Part shown: one piece after another, positions 47,456 to 59,412 of the stretch
Layout of the letters: every line of letters starts with the position of its first letter
How positions within the stretch are numbered: position 1 is the stretch's first letter
Origin: Lycocorax pyrrhopterus obiensis
Lineage: Eukaryota; Chordata; Aves; Passeriformes; Paradisaeidae
Assembly (NCBI GenBank): GCA_014706295.1
Contig: JACSVZ010000022.1
Location: 4,606,830 to 4,670,829 of the forward strand
DNA length: 64,000 nt
Direction: 5' to 3'
Position numbers and translations under genes: made by a program
The notes under the pieces: generated by a model
What the model saw: the letters and a program-made list of their open reading frames with translations, nothing else
The model's database searches: none
Told to the model about the DNA's origin: nothing

Positions 47456-50400
47456 CTGGAAGACAAAACCAGGAGAATTCACAGACGGGTGAAATGAGGG
47501 TGGCTCGGGGAGTGAACAGAGGGAGGTTCTGGGGGGATGAGCCGGTGGCTGTGGCAGTGGGAGCTGTGTTAGCAGTGCAGAGGTGTGGGGGGCTGGGAAA
47601 TGGGGAAGGGTGGCTTGAGACCAACCTTCTGAGCAAAATGACAAACTTCATTTTGACCATGACTGGATGGAGCGCTGGAAAAGGGTCTGTAGGGAGGAGC
47701 GTGGCAGCAGTGAAGAAAGGGGTGCAAAAATGTGCAGAGATGGTGCAGTTATCAGCAAAACCAATTAAGGTGTTATGTTTGGATCTCCCAGCTTTTCAGA
47801 TGAGTGAAAACTCCCTGTCAGGCTCTTGTTTGCTGAGCTCTGACACTGAGAGAGCAGGGGAGTGACTTGGCAATGCTCCATCTCGTGAGCTTGGTGATCC
47901 CCCATCCGTGGGAATCCTTAACTGCACACACAGAGTGGAAAAAGACCTCTCATCTCCCCCAGGAGTGCAGCTTCTCTGCTGGGGACTTGGACAGGTGGAA
48001 AATTTTGGGTTGCTCAGCATGTGCCTGGGACCCAGGAGGGATCTCTGGAGCCCAGGTACCCTGTGCACTTCTGAAACTCAGAGTTATGGAATTGTTTGGA
48101 TGGGAAGGGATTTTAAAGCCCACCTCATCCCACCCCTTGCCATGGTCAGGGACACCTTCTGTTCTCCCAGGTTGCTCCAAGGCCTGTCCAACAGTGGCCT
48201 TGAACACTGCCAGGGACGGGGCAGCCACAACTTCTAATTTTCTTTCCACCATTATTGTTTCACATCTATTTTTACAATATTTAGAGCTTTAGATTGGATG
48301 TAAATGATTTAAATCAGGGAATGGCAGTAAAAGCCTAGCAAATGAATGCACTGAGGGAAACTCTAGAAGTAACAAACTTCTAATCCAACAAAGTTTTCTG
48401 AACAACCACCTACCTTGGAAGATTTCTTGTTCTCTGCCTCTTTCCTGCTGACTTTCTGGGATCTTCTAGTTAAATCTTCAACAAGAATAGCACAGCAAAA
48501 TATGAAATCAATTTTAGAGAATGTTATTTCACTGAGATAGTTGTATTTTTGTGTGAGAGGAGGCAGATAACCTGCATTGCCACCTCATTGCTGCATGTTT
48601 TGCAGTGATGTTCATCTCAATTCAGAGTGTCTGAACTCTGTCACTGCTGCTTGTGCAAAGCAGAAGAGCAGCTGATATTTGTATTTTAGAAGGGATTTTT
48701 TACACATTGTTCGGTAGATGCAAACAAGGAATTATTTCAGAGAAATAAAATTAAAGGTCTCTGTGAAAAAGACTGGGGTGCTTATGCACAGTAGTCACAT
48801 GGACAAAAACAGGAAAAATCTTTAGAATTCCCTAATTTTTTTCTGTTAAAAGGTGGTGCTACATGAATAATTTTGGAAAGAATTAACAAGTGTAGGCTGC
48901 TTTCCACAAGCAAAAACTGCTGATTTGGCATAAACTCTGCATCTGTGATTCTGCACCTTTCGTTCTGCAGTGCTTTGCTCCTTCTCCACCCACAAGCTCG
49001 TTTTACATAATGTTACTTGCAAAGGTGTTTCCTTCATGTGCCTGTAACTTTGCTTTCTAAATATATTTGTCACTGTACCTATTTTTAGATATTTATAACT
49101 GTGTAAATTCCACGACTGGGGCTTGTCTTGGGCTCTAACACAGCAAGACTGTTAAAGTGTGAGACACTTCCCAGCTCCCCAACCTGTTGTGGTATTTTTG
49201 GTACCTTTATTCTGCGTGTGTGAGTTTTGTAATTAGCACTACCTATATGTAATGGGTGATTGGGATAGAAAGCATCCATATCCCCACTGCTGAATGGTGG
49301 CTCCTTATCTATTCCAGGATCCTCCATCAATATATTTTTGAATATTTACTAATTGTTAAGATTTGTAGAGTTGCAGAATGAAGAATAAATATTTTGAGCT
49401 GGTTTGGGGGGTTTAATTTATTTATCTTATATTGTTATAAGTTAGGGTTATGCATCTCTAAGAAGCAGTGAGGGGAAATGTGTCACAGCTCAGCCCATCT
49501 GCCACGTCTAAAGCATGGGCTCACTTCTGTGAGAAGATGGAGAAATCAGTTGAAGGGATTGTATTTTATATCTCTGATTTTAATTGGGGTAAAAATGTTT
49601 TCGGAATTGAGAGAGTGAAGGCATCAAGGATCTCAAGGACCATGAAATGGTACAGCTTGGGAGGCTGCAGAACAGCACAAGCTTTGCTAAACTCCCAGTT
49701 AAGCAACACTGAGTTAAGTCAGTATTCAGAAGTTCAGAGTTCTTTGGAAATGCCCCTGTGGGGCAACTGTTTCTCCTTAAAGATATTTCTCCTGAGCAAG
49801 AGCATGGAGAAAATACAGCAAACAAGGTAAGAACCAGAGTGCTTTAAACTAATGCTGTAAAAGCCTGCAGAAAGGAGCTAAACAAGAGAAGCCTTTATTT
49901 TTTTAATTATTAGCATTTTGACACAGTTATGGATGTTCTGTAGCTGATTATCTCCAAACACCTGTGAGTTTCTTGAAAGAAGAAGTTGGTGTAAATTACA
50001 CTGAAAGAGTTAAGGCAGACATGAGGAAAGAATTTTGTGAAGAAAAGAGTTAAGCATCACCCTAAAGAGGTTCTTCCCAAACAGGACAGGTGGTCATCTG
50101 GCAGTAACCATAGGGACAGAGCAGGTCCTGTCTTGGATAGATAAATAAATGATCCCTGGCTCTCCCTTGCAGTGCTCTTTTCCTCCCCTGTTTAAAGACC
50201 AGGTAAACTGAGGTTATATTAATTCCTGTTAATACTGTTGATTTCTCTACCACAAGATCAGACCCTTGAAACCCTCACATTGTGTTCTTTTTTTCTTATG
50301 TGCATAAGATTTTGAAAGGAAGATTATTGCCCATATTAGCAGAAAAACACTTCTCTTCAATATAAAGTCTAATAGTGTGATAGGAGCCGAAGCAAAACCT

Positions 50401-50759
50401 GTAAAACTAAAATAAATAGTCTGATTTTTTTTTCTTTCCTCTAAACTGAGGTTTATCACATTGTCATTCTTGGGTGCTGCAGCCATGACAGTTCTGCACC
50501 TTATGAAGGGCGTTAAGCAAAGTTATCCAAATAATCCAGAATAATCAACAGCGGTGTTTCCTGCAAATCTTGTTAATTTGGCACCGAAGGGCAGGTATTA
50601 CTCACCCACTATGGAGATGGGTGGGAGATCTGAGAGGTCCATTTTTCTGCTCCCAGACAGGTCACATTCTGTCTTCTCCTCAATGACCAAGTGGGAATCA
50701 GCAGCTCTGAACAGGCTGTAGCAGAGCAGGAGGCTGAGGAAGAGGTTCTTGCTTTCCAT
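47279..50759 (-). CDS. ASIP: Agouti signalling protein, complete coding region in 3 exons
   Basis: Secreted paracrine antagonist/inverse agonist of melanocortin receptors (MC1R on melanocytes), switching pigment synthesis from eumelanin toward pheomelanin. Exons on the minus strand are 50759-50606, 48475-48414 and 47455-47279, all GT-AG, summing to 393 nt and 130 residues (human has 132). Order: signal peptide at about 1-22 (hydrophobic FLSLLLCYSLF, likely cleavage after AADS before HLVIEEK); PPISIVDL motif at 46-53; basic segment at 55-73 (RRSQKVSRKEAENKKSSKK); proline stretch at 81-87; C-terminal agouti domain with ten cysteines at 91, 98, 105, 106, 109, 112, 114, 121, 123 and 130, matching the inhibitor-knot spacing. 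The usual RFF receptor motif reads R-I-F (115-117). An extra cysteine, C32, sits in the mature N-terminal region, and the mammalian N-glycosylation sequon is absent. It converges on AHCY. The start is chosen by exact-length alignment of the signal peptide to mammals. Confidence 0.96.
47456..48413 (-). other. ASIP intron between coding exons 2 and 3
   Basis: 0.96 kb intron. About 150 bases (48085-48237) are a CR1 3' fragment in the ASIP-sense orientation. The rest shows no feature. Confidence 0.9.
48085..48237 (-). mobile_element. CR1 LINE 3' fragment in ASIP intron
   Basis: The plus strand reads ggaattgtttggatgggaagggattttaaagcccacctcatcccaccccttgccatgg then ggttgctccaaggcctgtccaacagtggccttgaacactgccagggacggggcagccac, the inverse of the CR1 3' consensus. 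Confidence 0.92.
48414..48475 (-). CDS. ASIP: ASIP second coding exon (residues 52-72)
   Basis: A 62-nt exon after acceptor ttgttgaag, ending in AAG before gtaggt (phase 0). With the split codon 52 (GAT) it encodes DLTRRSQKVSRKEAENKKSSK, the basic middle region aligning residue for residue with mammalian ALNKKSKQIGRKAAEKKRSSK. It is too short to stand out as an open frame and was found from this homology and the matching splice phases. Confidence 0.93.
48476..50605 (-). other. ASIP intron between coding exons 1 and 2
   Basis: 2.13 kb AT-rich intron without recognisable repeats, exons or RNA genes. Confidence 0.9.
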
Positions 50760-50808
50760 CGTGGGGAGGAAAAATTCCATTGTCATGAAAACCAAATTCG
50801 GTGAAAAC
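50606..50808 (-). CDS. ASIP: ASIP first coding exon (UTR 50808-50760, residues 1-51)
   Basis: The exon begins after an acceptor reading tgcgtcatttctacag, carries 49 nt of 5' UTR, then ATG at 50759 and 154 coding nt to the donor gtgagt at 50605 (phase 1). It encodes the signal peptide and the acidic start of the mature protein. Two further in-frame ATGs lie upstream at 50786 and 50780; the second has A at -3 and G at +4 and could extend the signal peptide by seven residues. The acceptor shows that the mRNA starts in one or more upstream non-coding exons, which I could not find. Confidence 0.93.
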
Positions 50809-51984
50809 CTGTAGAAATGACGCAGGGGTATGAATCTCAGCAATGGTTTTCTGTCAGGTTGTGCAGATTTAGCAAAAAATCTCTGACAATTATTTTATTT
50901 CCAGCACCTTGCTTCTCGTACTGCAATACCTAAGATTGTAGTTGTAAGAGTGGAAAATGCTGTCTCAAATAGGACTCCTCGAGATGGTCTTTTTTCCTGA
51001 TTCTTTTCTCAAAAGGTTTATTTCCCCATCAGACTCCCAAATGAGTTCTACAATGGTTATTGTATGGCCAAAGGCAGAAACTCAACCATGTCATCAAATT
51101 TCTGCCAGAAAATTTTGTCTACAAATTTGTGCTAGAAAACATAGAAAAAATAACGACAATTTAAAGCCGCTCACAAATTGTGTTTCCTGTTAATTTTCTT
51201 CTCTTAAATCATGAAGTAATATCTTGTTTTATTACACCTCTAGGTGGCTGCTCTAATCCCATATAAATCACAGCTGTGACTCCTGTGAGCTATAAAAGGC
51301 CCAATGCTGTAAAGTGTTTATGTTCCTTGGGGTTATGCACTGAATAACCTCCAAGATGTGGCGAAGCCTGGGATTTAGGATACTTATGGAGGCATCTGAG
51401 CTGTGGAGCGTGGCCATTCACCTGAGATGACAGTCCCTGCAGGGTACACAGTGTGCATCACCAGCCTGGACTCCTTTTCTTGTACTTTCTTGTATTTCAA
51501 AGCTGATTTTTATTTCCACGTGCATCAGTTTTCTGCAGTATCAGAGTTATGGGAGCCTTGTTCCCCCAGAGGCACTGCCAGCCTCCAGATTTATGGATGA
51601 CTTTGTGTCAGTGAAAAGCTACTGGTAGCACTAAAAAGAGCGACTGAAACCAAATGTTTTGGGCCATTCATCTGGTTGCAATGACTTCATTACTGAGGAG
51701 TTAAAAGACAAAGAGTTTCTGTGTTGGGAGGGCTTCAATCTGCTCACTGCTGCTACACCGAGTCTGTTCTGCACCTGCTTTATAACCCCACTGACCCACT
51801 CTTCCCTGGGAGATGATCAGTATTATGCTTCTAATTCCAAGTGCTTGGGATCAATGCTAAAATTGTCTGTTCTGCAGCCAATGCAGAATGTCTGCTCATG
51901 TAACAAATCAGTGCTGGGGGCATCGAGGCTGCTGCCACTGGTGGCTGTCTGTGCCATGAGGATGTTCACCTCTGCTCTGGAGCT
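50809..51984. other. Immediate upstream region of the ASIP coding exon
   Basis: Upstream intron/promoter side of ASIP on the minus strand. It holds a plus-strand tataaaag at 51291-51298 and an E-box cagctg at 51271-51276. No non-coding exon could be assigned. Confidence 0.5.
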
Positions 51985-52365
51985 GGGCTGGGAGCTGGGA
52001 GGGTTCAGTCTGGAGAAGAGAAGGCTCCGGGGAGACATGAGAACCCCTTCAGCCCTTATCAAAAAGAGGGAAAGCAACTTTTTACCCAGACAGAGAGTGA
52101 CAGGACAAGGCTGAATGGTTTTAAACTAAAAGAGAGAGATTTCGATTGGAGATGAAAAGTTCTTTATTCAGAGGGTGAGGAGGCCCTGGCACAGGTTACC
52201 CAGAGAAGCTGTGGCTGCCCCTGGATTCCTGGAAGTTGGCAAGGCCAGGTTGGATGAGGCTTGGAGCAACCTGGGCTAGTGGAAGATGTCCCTGCCCATG
52301 TTGGAACTGGATGGCTTTAAGGTCTCTCCCAACCCAAACCATTCTGAGAGTCCGTGATTCACTCC
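51985..52365 (+). mobile_element. CR1 LINE 3' fragment
   Basis: gggttcagtctggagaagagaaggctccggggagacatgag, then aggccctggcacaggttacccagagaagctgtggctgcccctgg and the 3' part ggatggctttaaggtctctcccaacccaaaccattctgagagtcc. Confidence 0.95.
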
Positions 52366-53345
52366 TGGATCTGTTTGGGCTCCATTGGGATTTGCAGGGA
52401 CGCATATGCTGGATCCTTTGTGGTTTATACATCTGCATGAGCTGAAACTGAAAGAGATGTGTCTGACCCTGGAGTTTTACAGGGGAGGATTAGCCTTTGG
52501 GGAGGCAGTGCTGCTGTGTCTGGACTTGAAATGCTGCACATCTGGAGTCATTCAAAGCAGATGTGAAAGTTCAGACCCCAGCTGGGCCAGGGCCACGGCT
52601 GTGGGTAGGAGTCTCCTTTGAATGAGTTGATTCAAATTTTGTAATATGAGATGTGAAGAGCCTTTGACTTGATCCTGAATCACCTACTAGAGGAGAAGGT
52701 GCCTCTTGTTTGTTCTGTCTAGAAATTCCAGTAACCAAAAGGAACAAGTCCTGCCATGAGAATTTTTTGTTGCGGTGGTAAAATCGTGGGCTTGAATTTT
52801 CAGCTACTGCAGTTTAGTAAAGGATCAAGGTGACACGTCTGTGTTAATTCTCTACCTACTCTCATCTTGCAAACTCTTGTGCAGAAGCTCAGCCCTCGCC
52901 CATGGCAGCTGCCCATTTATAATGGGAGTATGTGAAAATATTTGCTAGGTCAGGATCCTACCCTGATCTTTTTCTTATCTTCAGAAGAGTTGCCCTTTTA
53001 TTGGCTCTTTCCCATCTCCTTTCACAAAAGATGTCCAAACCTCACTGAGATTTCTTGACGCTTCCTAAAGACTGCTCTAACACACACCTACATGTGTAAA
53101 TAACCATTCAGGTCACAAGTAGAACTTCTTTCCATGTAACTGATTTTACCAACCTGAGTATCCCTGGTGATGTTCATATTCTAGGTATATGTTTACAAGT
53201 CATAAAAGAACTCAATAATGACTTGTGTGCCCAAAAGCTTGTCTATGTTTTCCAAATATACAGTTAGTCAAATATAATATATTGCCTAAAAACCTTAGCC
53301 TGCTTAACATTTAGGTTTGCTGATTTTTCAGATCTAGGCTTATAG
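52366..53345. other. ASIP upstream sequence, no feature recognised
   Basis: About 1 kb between CR1 copies, with no exon, RNA gene or repeat family seen. Confidence 0.55.
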
Positions 53346-53562
53346 GGAAGAAATAAATTTTTTACAGTGAGAGTGGTAAAACACTGGCACAGGTTATCCA
53401 GGAAGGCGCTGATTCCCCATCCCAGGAAACACTTGAGGTCAGGCTGGAGGGTCTTTAAGCAACCTGGTTTAGATGAAGATGTCCCTGCTCATGGCAGGGG
53501 AGTTGGACTAAATAACCTTTAAAGGTCACTTCCAACCCAATCTATTCCATGATTCTATGACA
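53346..53562 (+). mobile_element. CR1 LINE 3' fragment
   Basis: Starts gaaataaattttttacagtgagagtggtaaaacactggcacagg and ends ggtcacttccaacccaatctattccatgattctatga, the intact CR1 terminus. Confidence 0.95.
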
Positions 53563-54283
53563 CAGGGCTTGTCTGTGGCAGGTGGATGGAGACATTTGGG
53601 CTCTAATTCTTTCCTTGCCCTGAGCTGGAGTGAAGAGAGCAAGCTGGTGAGCTGGAAGCTGTTTTGCTTTGCACATAGTGGTGTTCATTCTGCAGATTTT
53701 GCTTTTTTAAGCAACCTTTTAGCCTCGTTGCAAGATATGGTCTGTAAGATTCCTGTGGTGTTCAGATCAGCGTGTGCTGCCCACCTGGAGTACTGGCTGT
53801 CACAAAGCTGCCCGATGGACACCACGTTGCCCAGCGATGGACACCTGCCCCCAATGTACCGTTTAAACAAGCTTCCACCCCAAAATGCTGTTTCCATTGT
53901 ACTTCCTTGTCTTTATCCCAGCAAAATTGCCAATGGATATGATTTTGTCTGAGCAAACACTAAGATTTTACAGCTGGCATCTCAAACAGCGACACCCGAA
54001 TGAGGGACGGGGTGGAAATGCAAACCTGGCTCGGTTTGAACCCTGGTGCACGTGGGGGTTTTTAGCCACAAGCACTCGGGTGGAAGGGATTGTACAGCCC
54101 TGGGGTGAGTGTGAACCTGGAAATTGCACATATTGGTGAATATGCATTTGATCTGCAAAATTCCATCCACTGGCTGGAAAAGCAACGCTCCCTGGAGCAG
54201 CGGGATCTGCGAGGTGTGAGCGGCTGAGTTCATGGAGGGGTGAAGGAGGAGGAAAGTGGAATCAGAAGTGAAGCAAAAAGGTG
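53563..54283. other. ASIP upstream sequence between CR1 copies
   Basis: A 131-codon plus frame (53557-53952) has no recognisable domain. Nothing else is seen. Confidence 0.55.
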
Positions 54284-54441
54284 TTCACGGCCCCAAAGCT
54301 GCCAGAGCTCGCGGAGTGTTTGGACAACACTCTCAAGGATGCACGGGGTGGGATTGTTGGGGTGTCCTGTGCAGGGCCAGGGGTTGGACTGGATGATCCT
54401 TGTGGGTCCCTCCAACCTCAGGATATGCCATGATTCTATGA
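54284..54441 (+). mobile_element. CR1 LINE 3' fragment
   Basis: cacggccccaaagctgccagagctcgcggagtgtttggacaac through gttggactggatgatccttgtgggtccctccaacctcaggatatgccatgattctatgatt, a different CR1 subfamily 3' end from its neighbours. Confidence 0.94.
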
Positions 54442-55549
54442 TTAATCTTGGGTTTCCTCTTTTGCATCGTACTGCAAAACCCTTCCCTAAGTTTGTTTTC
54501 TTTTTTTTGGCATTAAAGAGAGGTTTACTTTTCCATTTTACCCATTATTTTCCTTCTGGGACTCATCAAAGGCTGATTAAAGCAATCGAACTATTTTCCA
54601 TACCTCTAGCTATCTTCACATCTGTTTCTTTCTGAGCTCTTAAATTTAAAAGTTTATTTTCCTTTTGAGCCCCTCACAATTTAGAAGTAAACAGCTTTAA
54701 TAGTGGAATCATGAGAGGGTTCCCATTTCCTTAATGTTAAAATGTGTGAGGAGACCTTTAACATATGATTTTTAAATTTTTGGAGACTTAGTCTTGCCCA
54801 GCAATGAAATTCAAGCAGTGAACTTTAGCTGCAGTTTAGCAAATCGTGTAAGGAAACGGTTAATGTGTTGCAGTGGTCTTGATTGTCAAGGGAATGACAG
54901 AATTCTATTTAAAACCAAAACAAAGGCAGACATTTGAAAGTTTGTTGACTGTCATAAGAGATCACAGTACCCTTTTCTGTGCCATTGCCCCTCTTCTTTG
55001 GATAATTATATTCAATATAATTGAATAAATAACTGAAAAATAATCTTTACCCCAATTGTTGCCTTTCACAAGCATTTTTCCTGACTGTAAATGTGGAAAA
55101 TGACAGATTATGGGAAACAACTTTTTTCTAGTTTTAGTCAATTTTTCTGTGGTGTCATATTAAAATTCTTCATGGAAATTTGGTTTGTCTGGAAGCACCC
55201 CAGTATATTCAACACTTTTGAGGAGAACTGATTTCTTGTCACAGCCGATTTCACTCTGTTCAGAGATTTATCTTCATCCACAACAGAGTGGAGTGTGAGA
55301 CATTCCATACAAAAAGTCTGCCATGAACACCGGAAGGGACAAGCTGAAATTTTCTTAGACAGATTTCCTGAACTTCAGACCGACTCATGAATAAATCAGC
55401 ATCTTTATAAAGAGCTGAAAACAGCTGCTTGGAAAAATGAGATGTTAAAGTAGGTGAATAAAGACCTATAAAATACAGAAATCCATTTTACAGCACTCAG
55501 TAAACCTTCACCTACACTGGGCTGCTGAGTTTCTGCTTTGAAAAGGATC
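54442..55549. other. AT-rich ASIP upstream sequence
   Basis: 1.1 kb, strongly AT-rich, without young repeats or open frames of note. Confidence 0.55.
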
Positions 55550-55627
55550 CTGGAATCATTAAGGCTGGGAAAGAACTCCAAGATCACCAAGTCCAGCCTT
55601 TGACCAAACACCACCATGCCCACTAAA
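55550..55627 (-). mobile_element. CR1 LINE 3'-terminal fragment
   Basis: tcctggaatcattaaggctgggaaagaactccaagatcaccaagtccagcc is the inverted terminal part of CR1. Only about 80 bases remain. It is the sole minus-strand CR1 in the 50.8-64 kb interval. Confidence 0.85.
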
Positions 55628-56731
55628 CCATAGGAGAGGACAGGAAAAAAAGGGAATGCAAGGAAAAAAGCAAGAATTAGTTGCTGCCTTGAAAGGTGTT
55701 GAGATTTTTAGAGGGTGAGAGACTGAAAAATTTGGGAAACATGGAAGTTAATGGGATGACTGGGGATCTCCTGAGGGAATTCCATGGTCACCTAGAACCG
55801 TCCTATCCAGTCTGCAGAGCAATCCCACCTCAACCATCAGGTTTCAGCAAAGGAATAGCAGAAAAAAGGGAAATGGTGTGTTAAGGGGCACTTGGAGGGA
55901 AAGGAATGGATCCCCCCCAGGACAAATGGGAATCACCAGTGCTCCAGGCAGAGCTCTGCTGGCCCAGCCACAGGGGCTCCTCTGCCTTATAAGTCTCCTT
56001 ACAACAGCTCAGGACTGACTGCACAAAATGCATTGCAAAGATAGGTGCTTTTTCAGGGCTATAAAGATGTGAAAACACATAAGGAAAACCAAAGAAATAG
56101 TTGCTACTCTTCCTCAAACAAAATTATTTAAATTGAAACTGATGCAAGCAAAGTGTCCCCACAGAACAAACCTGGTGCCTCTGCTTGGATTCTGACCTGG
56201 ATCTCACTGAATTTCAGTTGTTTCACTCAGTGCTGGGGGACTGGGCTGATAATATCAGTGTCCCTTTTTGGTGTGGACCTGCCGTACACCTCTGAGAGAA
56301 TAATGACAGGGCCAGACCTTGCAGAGAGTTTTTGGTGTTTGGGTGGACACCTGAACTCCTCAATCCCCTTCCCCATGCCCCCCTGGACAGCTCTTTGCCA
56401 TCCCCACCCAGCACATGTGCCTTTGTTTTTCACGCTATTAAAATAAGTGGAAAGTTGAGTGAGACCTCAATGTGGAAATGTGACTCTGCAGATTGGAAAT
56501 ACACTTAACACATGCTCAATTCCAGCTAGGTTAGGGTGGGGTCTGCCCTTCATGTGTTGAGGTGGATCTTTGGAAGCATGAGAAGGGAAAAACCAGCAGG
56601 TTTCTGTTCCCCTGTCATGTTCTGGTCTTAGACCATTTGGGGATTAAATTTTCATGCTGTTCAAATCCAATTGCAAAAAGTAAATTCTTGAGCACATCCA
56701 AATATGAATAAAAATGAAAGGAATTTCTAAT
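55628..56731. other. ASIP upstream sequence, no feature recognised
   Basis: 1.1 kb without recognised exon or repeat. Confidence 0.55.
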
Positions 56732-56908
56732 TTTGCAGGGACATGGATGCCCCATCCCTAGAAGTGTCCAAGGCCAGGTTGGACAGGGTTTGTAGCAACC
56801 TGGTCTAGTGGGAGGTGTCCCTGCCCATGGTAGGGGGTGGACCCGGATCATTTCTAAGGTCCCTTTCAACCCAAACCATTCTGTGATTCTTTGATTTTAT
56901 GATTCTAC
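56732..56908 (+). mobile_element. CR1 LINE 3' fragment
   Basis: ccctagaagtgtccaaggccaggttggacagggtttgtagcaacctggtctagtgggaggtgtccctgcccatgg, ending aaccattctgtgattctttgattttatgattctac with the expanded terminal octamers. Confidence 0.95.
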
Positions 56909-59169
56909 ACCAGGGAATATGTTTTCCTTGGCATTTGGATCTATTCATATTTTACTCAAGTTCCACGTGGCAGTTGTGCCACAGTTCATGTTGTTGGAGG
57001 AGGACCCAACCACGTTGTTTTATACAGCCTGCCCTCAGACTGAGGTGAAGGGTTTCTCTGGGATCGCTCATGAAGCTCAGTTTCCAAATGTTTTCTAATC
57101 TTTTCACCTCCAGTGACTTTGCCAGGAGAGGAGAAGGCTATTTCCCAGTAAGTGAAATCTCTGTGTGCACATCCCTCCCTTCCATTTGACCTTCAGTGCA
57201 GATTCAGCACACATGGCTTTTCCCTTTGGGAGATATCCCATGTATCCCCATCTGCTACTGATCAGTAGGAAACCCTTAATATACTCCCATTTTTCCTCTT
57301 TTCTGCAGCACAGCGAGACGCAGGATAATAAATACCACTGCATTGCCTGGAGAGAAGTGTTGTGGCCACTGCCAGCCCCAGTGCTTGCACGGACATCTCT
57401 CTGCAGCGTTTGTGTTTTATTAGTGCAGATCACTGGGGTTATAATTAGCACTCCAGCTCTGCCAAACTCGACTGTTCTGGAAGCCATGAGTAGTACAATG
57501 CTAATCCCTCTGGGTTTTGACATTGAATCAGGAATTCAGATTAACCTTCACACATAACTACAGTAAACATTGCACAAATGCGTTTACACAAACCACAAGA
57601 GCTACTGTGTTTGTTCTGAACGTGATCCCTTATTTATGAGTCAAAGATTATTGATTCCACCCCTCCATATATCTATTTTTTCTTTATTCAAGAGCCAGGA
57701 TAAATGTCACTATTGGATTGTCCTGTTTGTGTACTTATTTCTGGGCGTCATTCATTCTAACTTCTCTTTTCTGGTTTGCTCATAAAAAACTGCCCATGGT
57801 TGTGGAAAGCACGTTCCAAGAGTGTTCCAGTCTCACACTTCATTCATTATTTCATGTTCTACTTTTGCATTTTGGCTCGTTTTTAAAAAAAAAATGCAAA
57901 GCACTCAGTTGTGGTGCTTGGGTCTAATAAACTTGGTGTGATTAGAACTGATCCATGTGCTGTCTATGCACACAGCCATGTCTGTAGCTGAAAATAAAAT
58001 TTTTTCAGACTTTCAAATGAAATCAGGTCCAAGTCTTTTTTCAAGTGTAACAGTTGAGGCTCTTTTTACAGTTTTCCTCTAATACCTCTACTTAAAGCTA
58101 CCAGCTAATGTTTTTCTCCAGCCTACATAATTTCCCTTAGGCTTCCCAGGAACGACCCTGGGGGCAGAGCTGCAAGTGAAGCTTGGTGTTTACATCCCTT
58201 CCAGTCAGGGATTTCATCCATGTGCCCAGATGCTGCCAGAGAGGGACATTCCTGCTGCCTGTGCAAGACCCTCGCTCGGAGCGTGGTGGGATGGCAGGAC
58301 ACCAAATTCCTCCATGCTGTGGCCAAGTGGCTGAAAGAACTCAGCTTTCCCTTTAATAAAATTGGTTTAAATTCTTATTCATCTGTATAAAATGGTGTCA
58401 TCTGCACTTGTTTTCAAGCAGAAAAAAAAAGGACATGAATTTCTAGGATTAGGATTTCTATGGGATGCCAGTGTGTTACACCCAGATTTCTGCTTCTTTT
58501 CACCTTTAAATTGAAGAAAAGCCTGTAACATACTATTGACCAAAGTCAAACTGGCGAGTGGTGTTGGAGGGCTTCTCTCAGCTCGTTCTCATTCCTTTGG
58601 TTCTTTCTTCCAGACTCTATCTGGTCTTTTGTGTATTTTTTTCATTCCCAAGTACAGGGGCCTGGTCCAAGAGGCACTGTCTCTTCTCTAGTTCCTCTAT
58701 ACCAACCCCACACTCAGTTCACTAAAAAGAATTGTGTTTGTTATACAGAGAGAAGTGCACCAGAGAGAATTCTGTAGTGTTTGATGCAATATGCTGTTTC
58801 TGTGCAATTTTAACTGTAACATTTTTTTAACTTACTGAACTCAATTTACCCTTCTTGCTCCTTTCATTTAGATTTTCTCTTTTCTTTCATTTTCAGCCAT
58901 CCACTGTGCCTTGTTACTTTTGACAGAATTCCCTTTAGGCAATTTTCTCCTGCCTGCCTGTATTTAGTTGTTTTTCCTTTGCACACTTTTATTGCTTCCC
59001 TACCTTGTCCTCAGCATCTCCAGCTGGATAATCCTGAAGAATGAAGCAGTGAAACTGGATGAGATGCAACAGTGCAGAGGCCACGTTCAAACACTTAAGC
59101 TTGAGAGCAAAAAACCATTAATTTCTGAAGGTAATGACTTCTGGATTTCAAATTATAGAACTGTCTGTA
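56909..59169. other. ASIP upstream sequence, no feature recognised
   Basis: 2.3 kb, AT-rich. A 130-codon plus frame at 57165-57557 overlaps a 139-codon minus frame and neither has a domain. Confidence 0.55.
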
Positions 59170-59350
59170 TTGTTCACAGCATGACCAAGAGTGAGAAAAT
59201 GATGCAGCAGTGTACAAAAAGGAAATTGAATTCTAGAGTGTGTCTAGAGAAGCATTTTGTAACTGAAATACGAAAGCATTTAATATTCTCTGCACATACT
59301 GGCCTTCATTTAGAGAATCATGTCCAGTTTTGGTCACCCATGTGGAGGAA
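59170..59350 (+). mobile_element. Old CR1-type fragment
   Basis: catgaccaagagtgagaaaatgatgcagcagtgt and tttagagaatcatgtccagttttggtcacccatgtggagg resemble the CR1 region that reads ...cctggagtactgtgtccagttctggg. Highly decayed. Confidence 0.5.
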
Positions 59351-59412
59351 AAATGTGTGTAAGTCAGAATAAAATAAAAAAATAAAATTAAGCAAAAATG
59401 TGTGTAAGCCAG
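59348..59412 (+). repeat. Direct repeat around an A-rich insert
   Basis: aaaaatgtgtgtaag followed by tcag (from 59349) and again by ccag (from 59395), 46 bases apart, with an aataaaataaaaaaataaaatt stretch between the copies. Confidence 0.7.
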
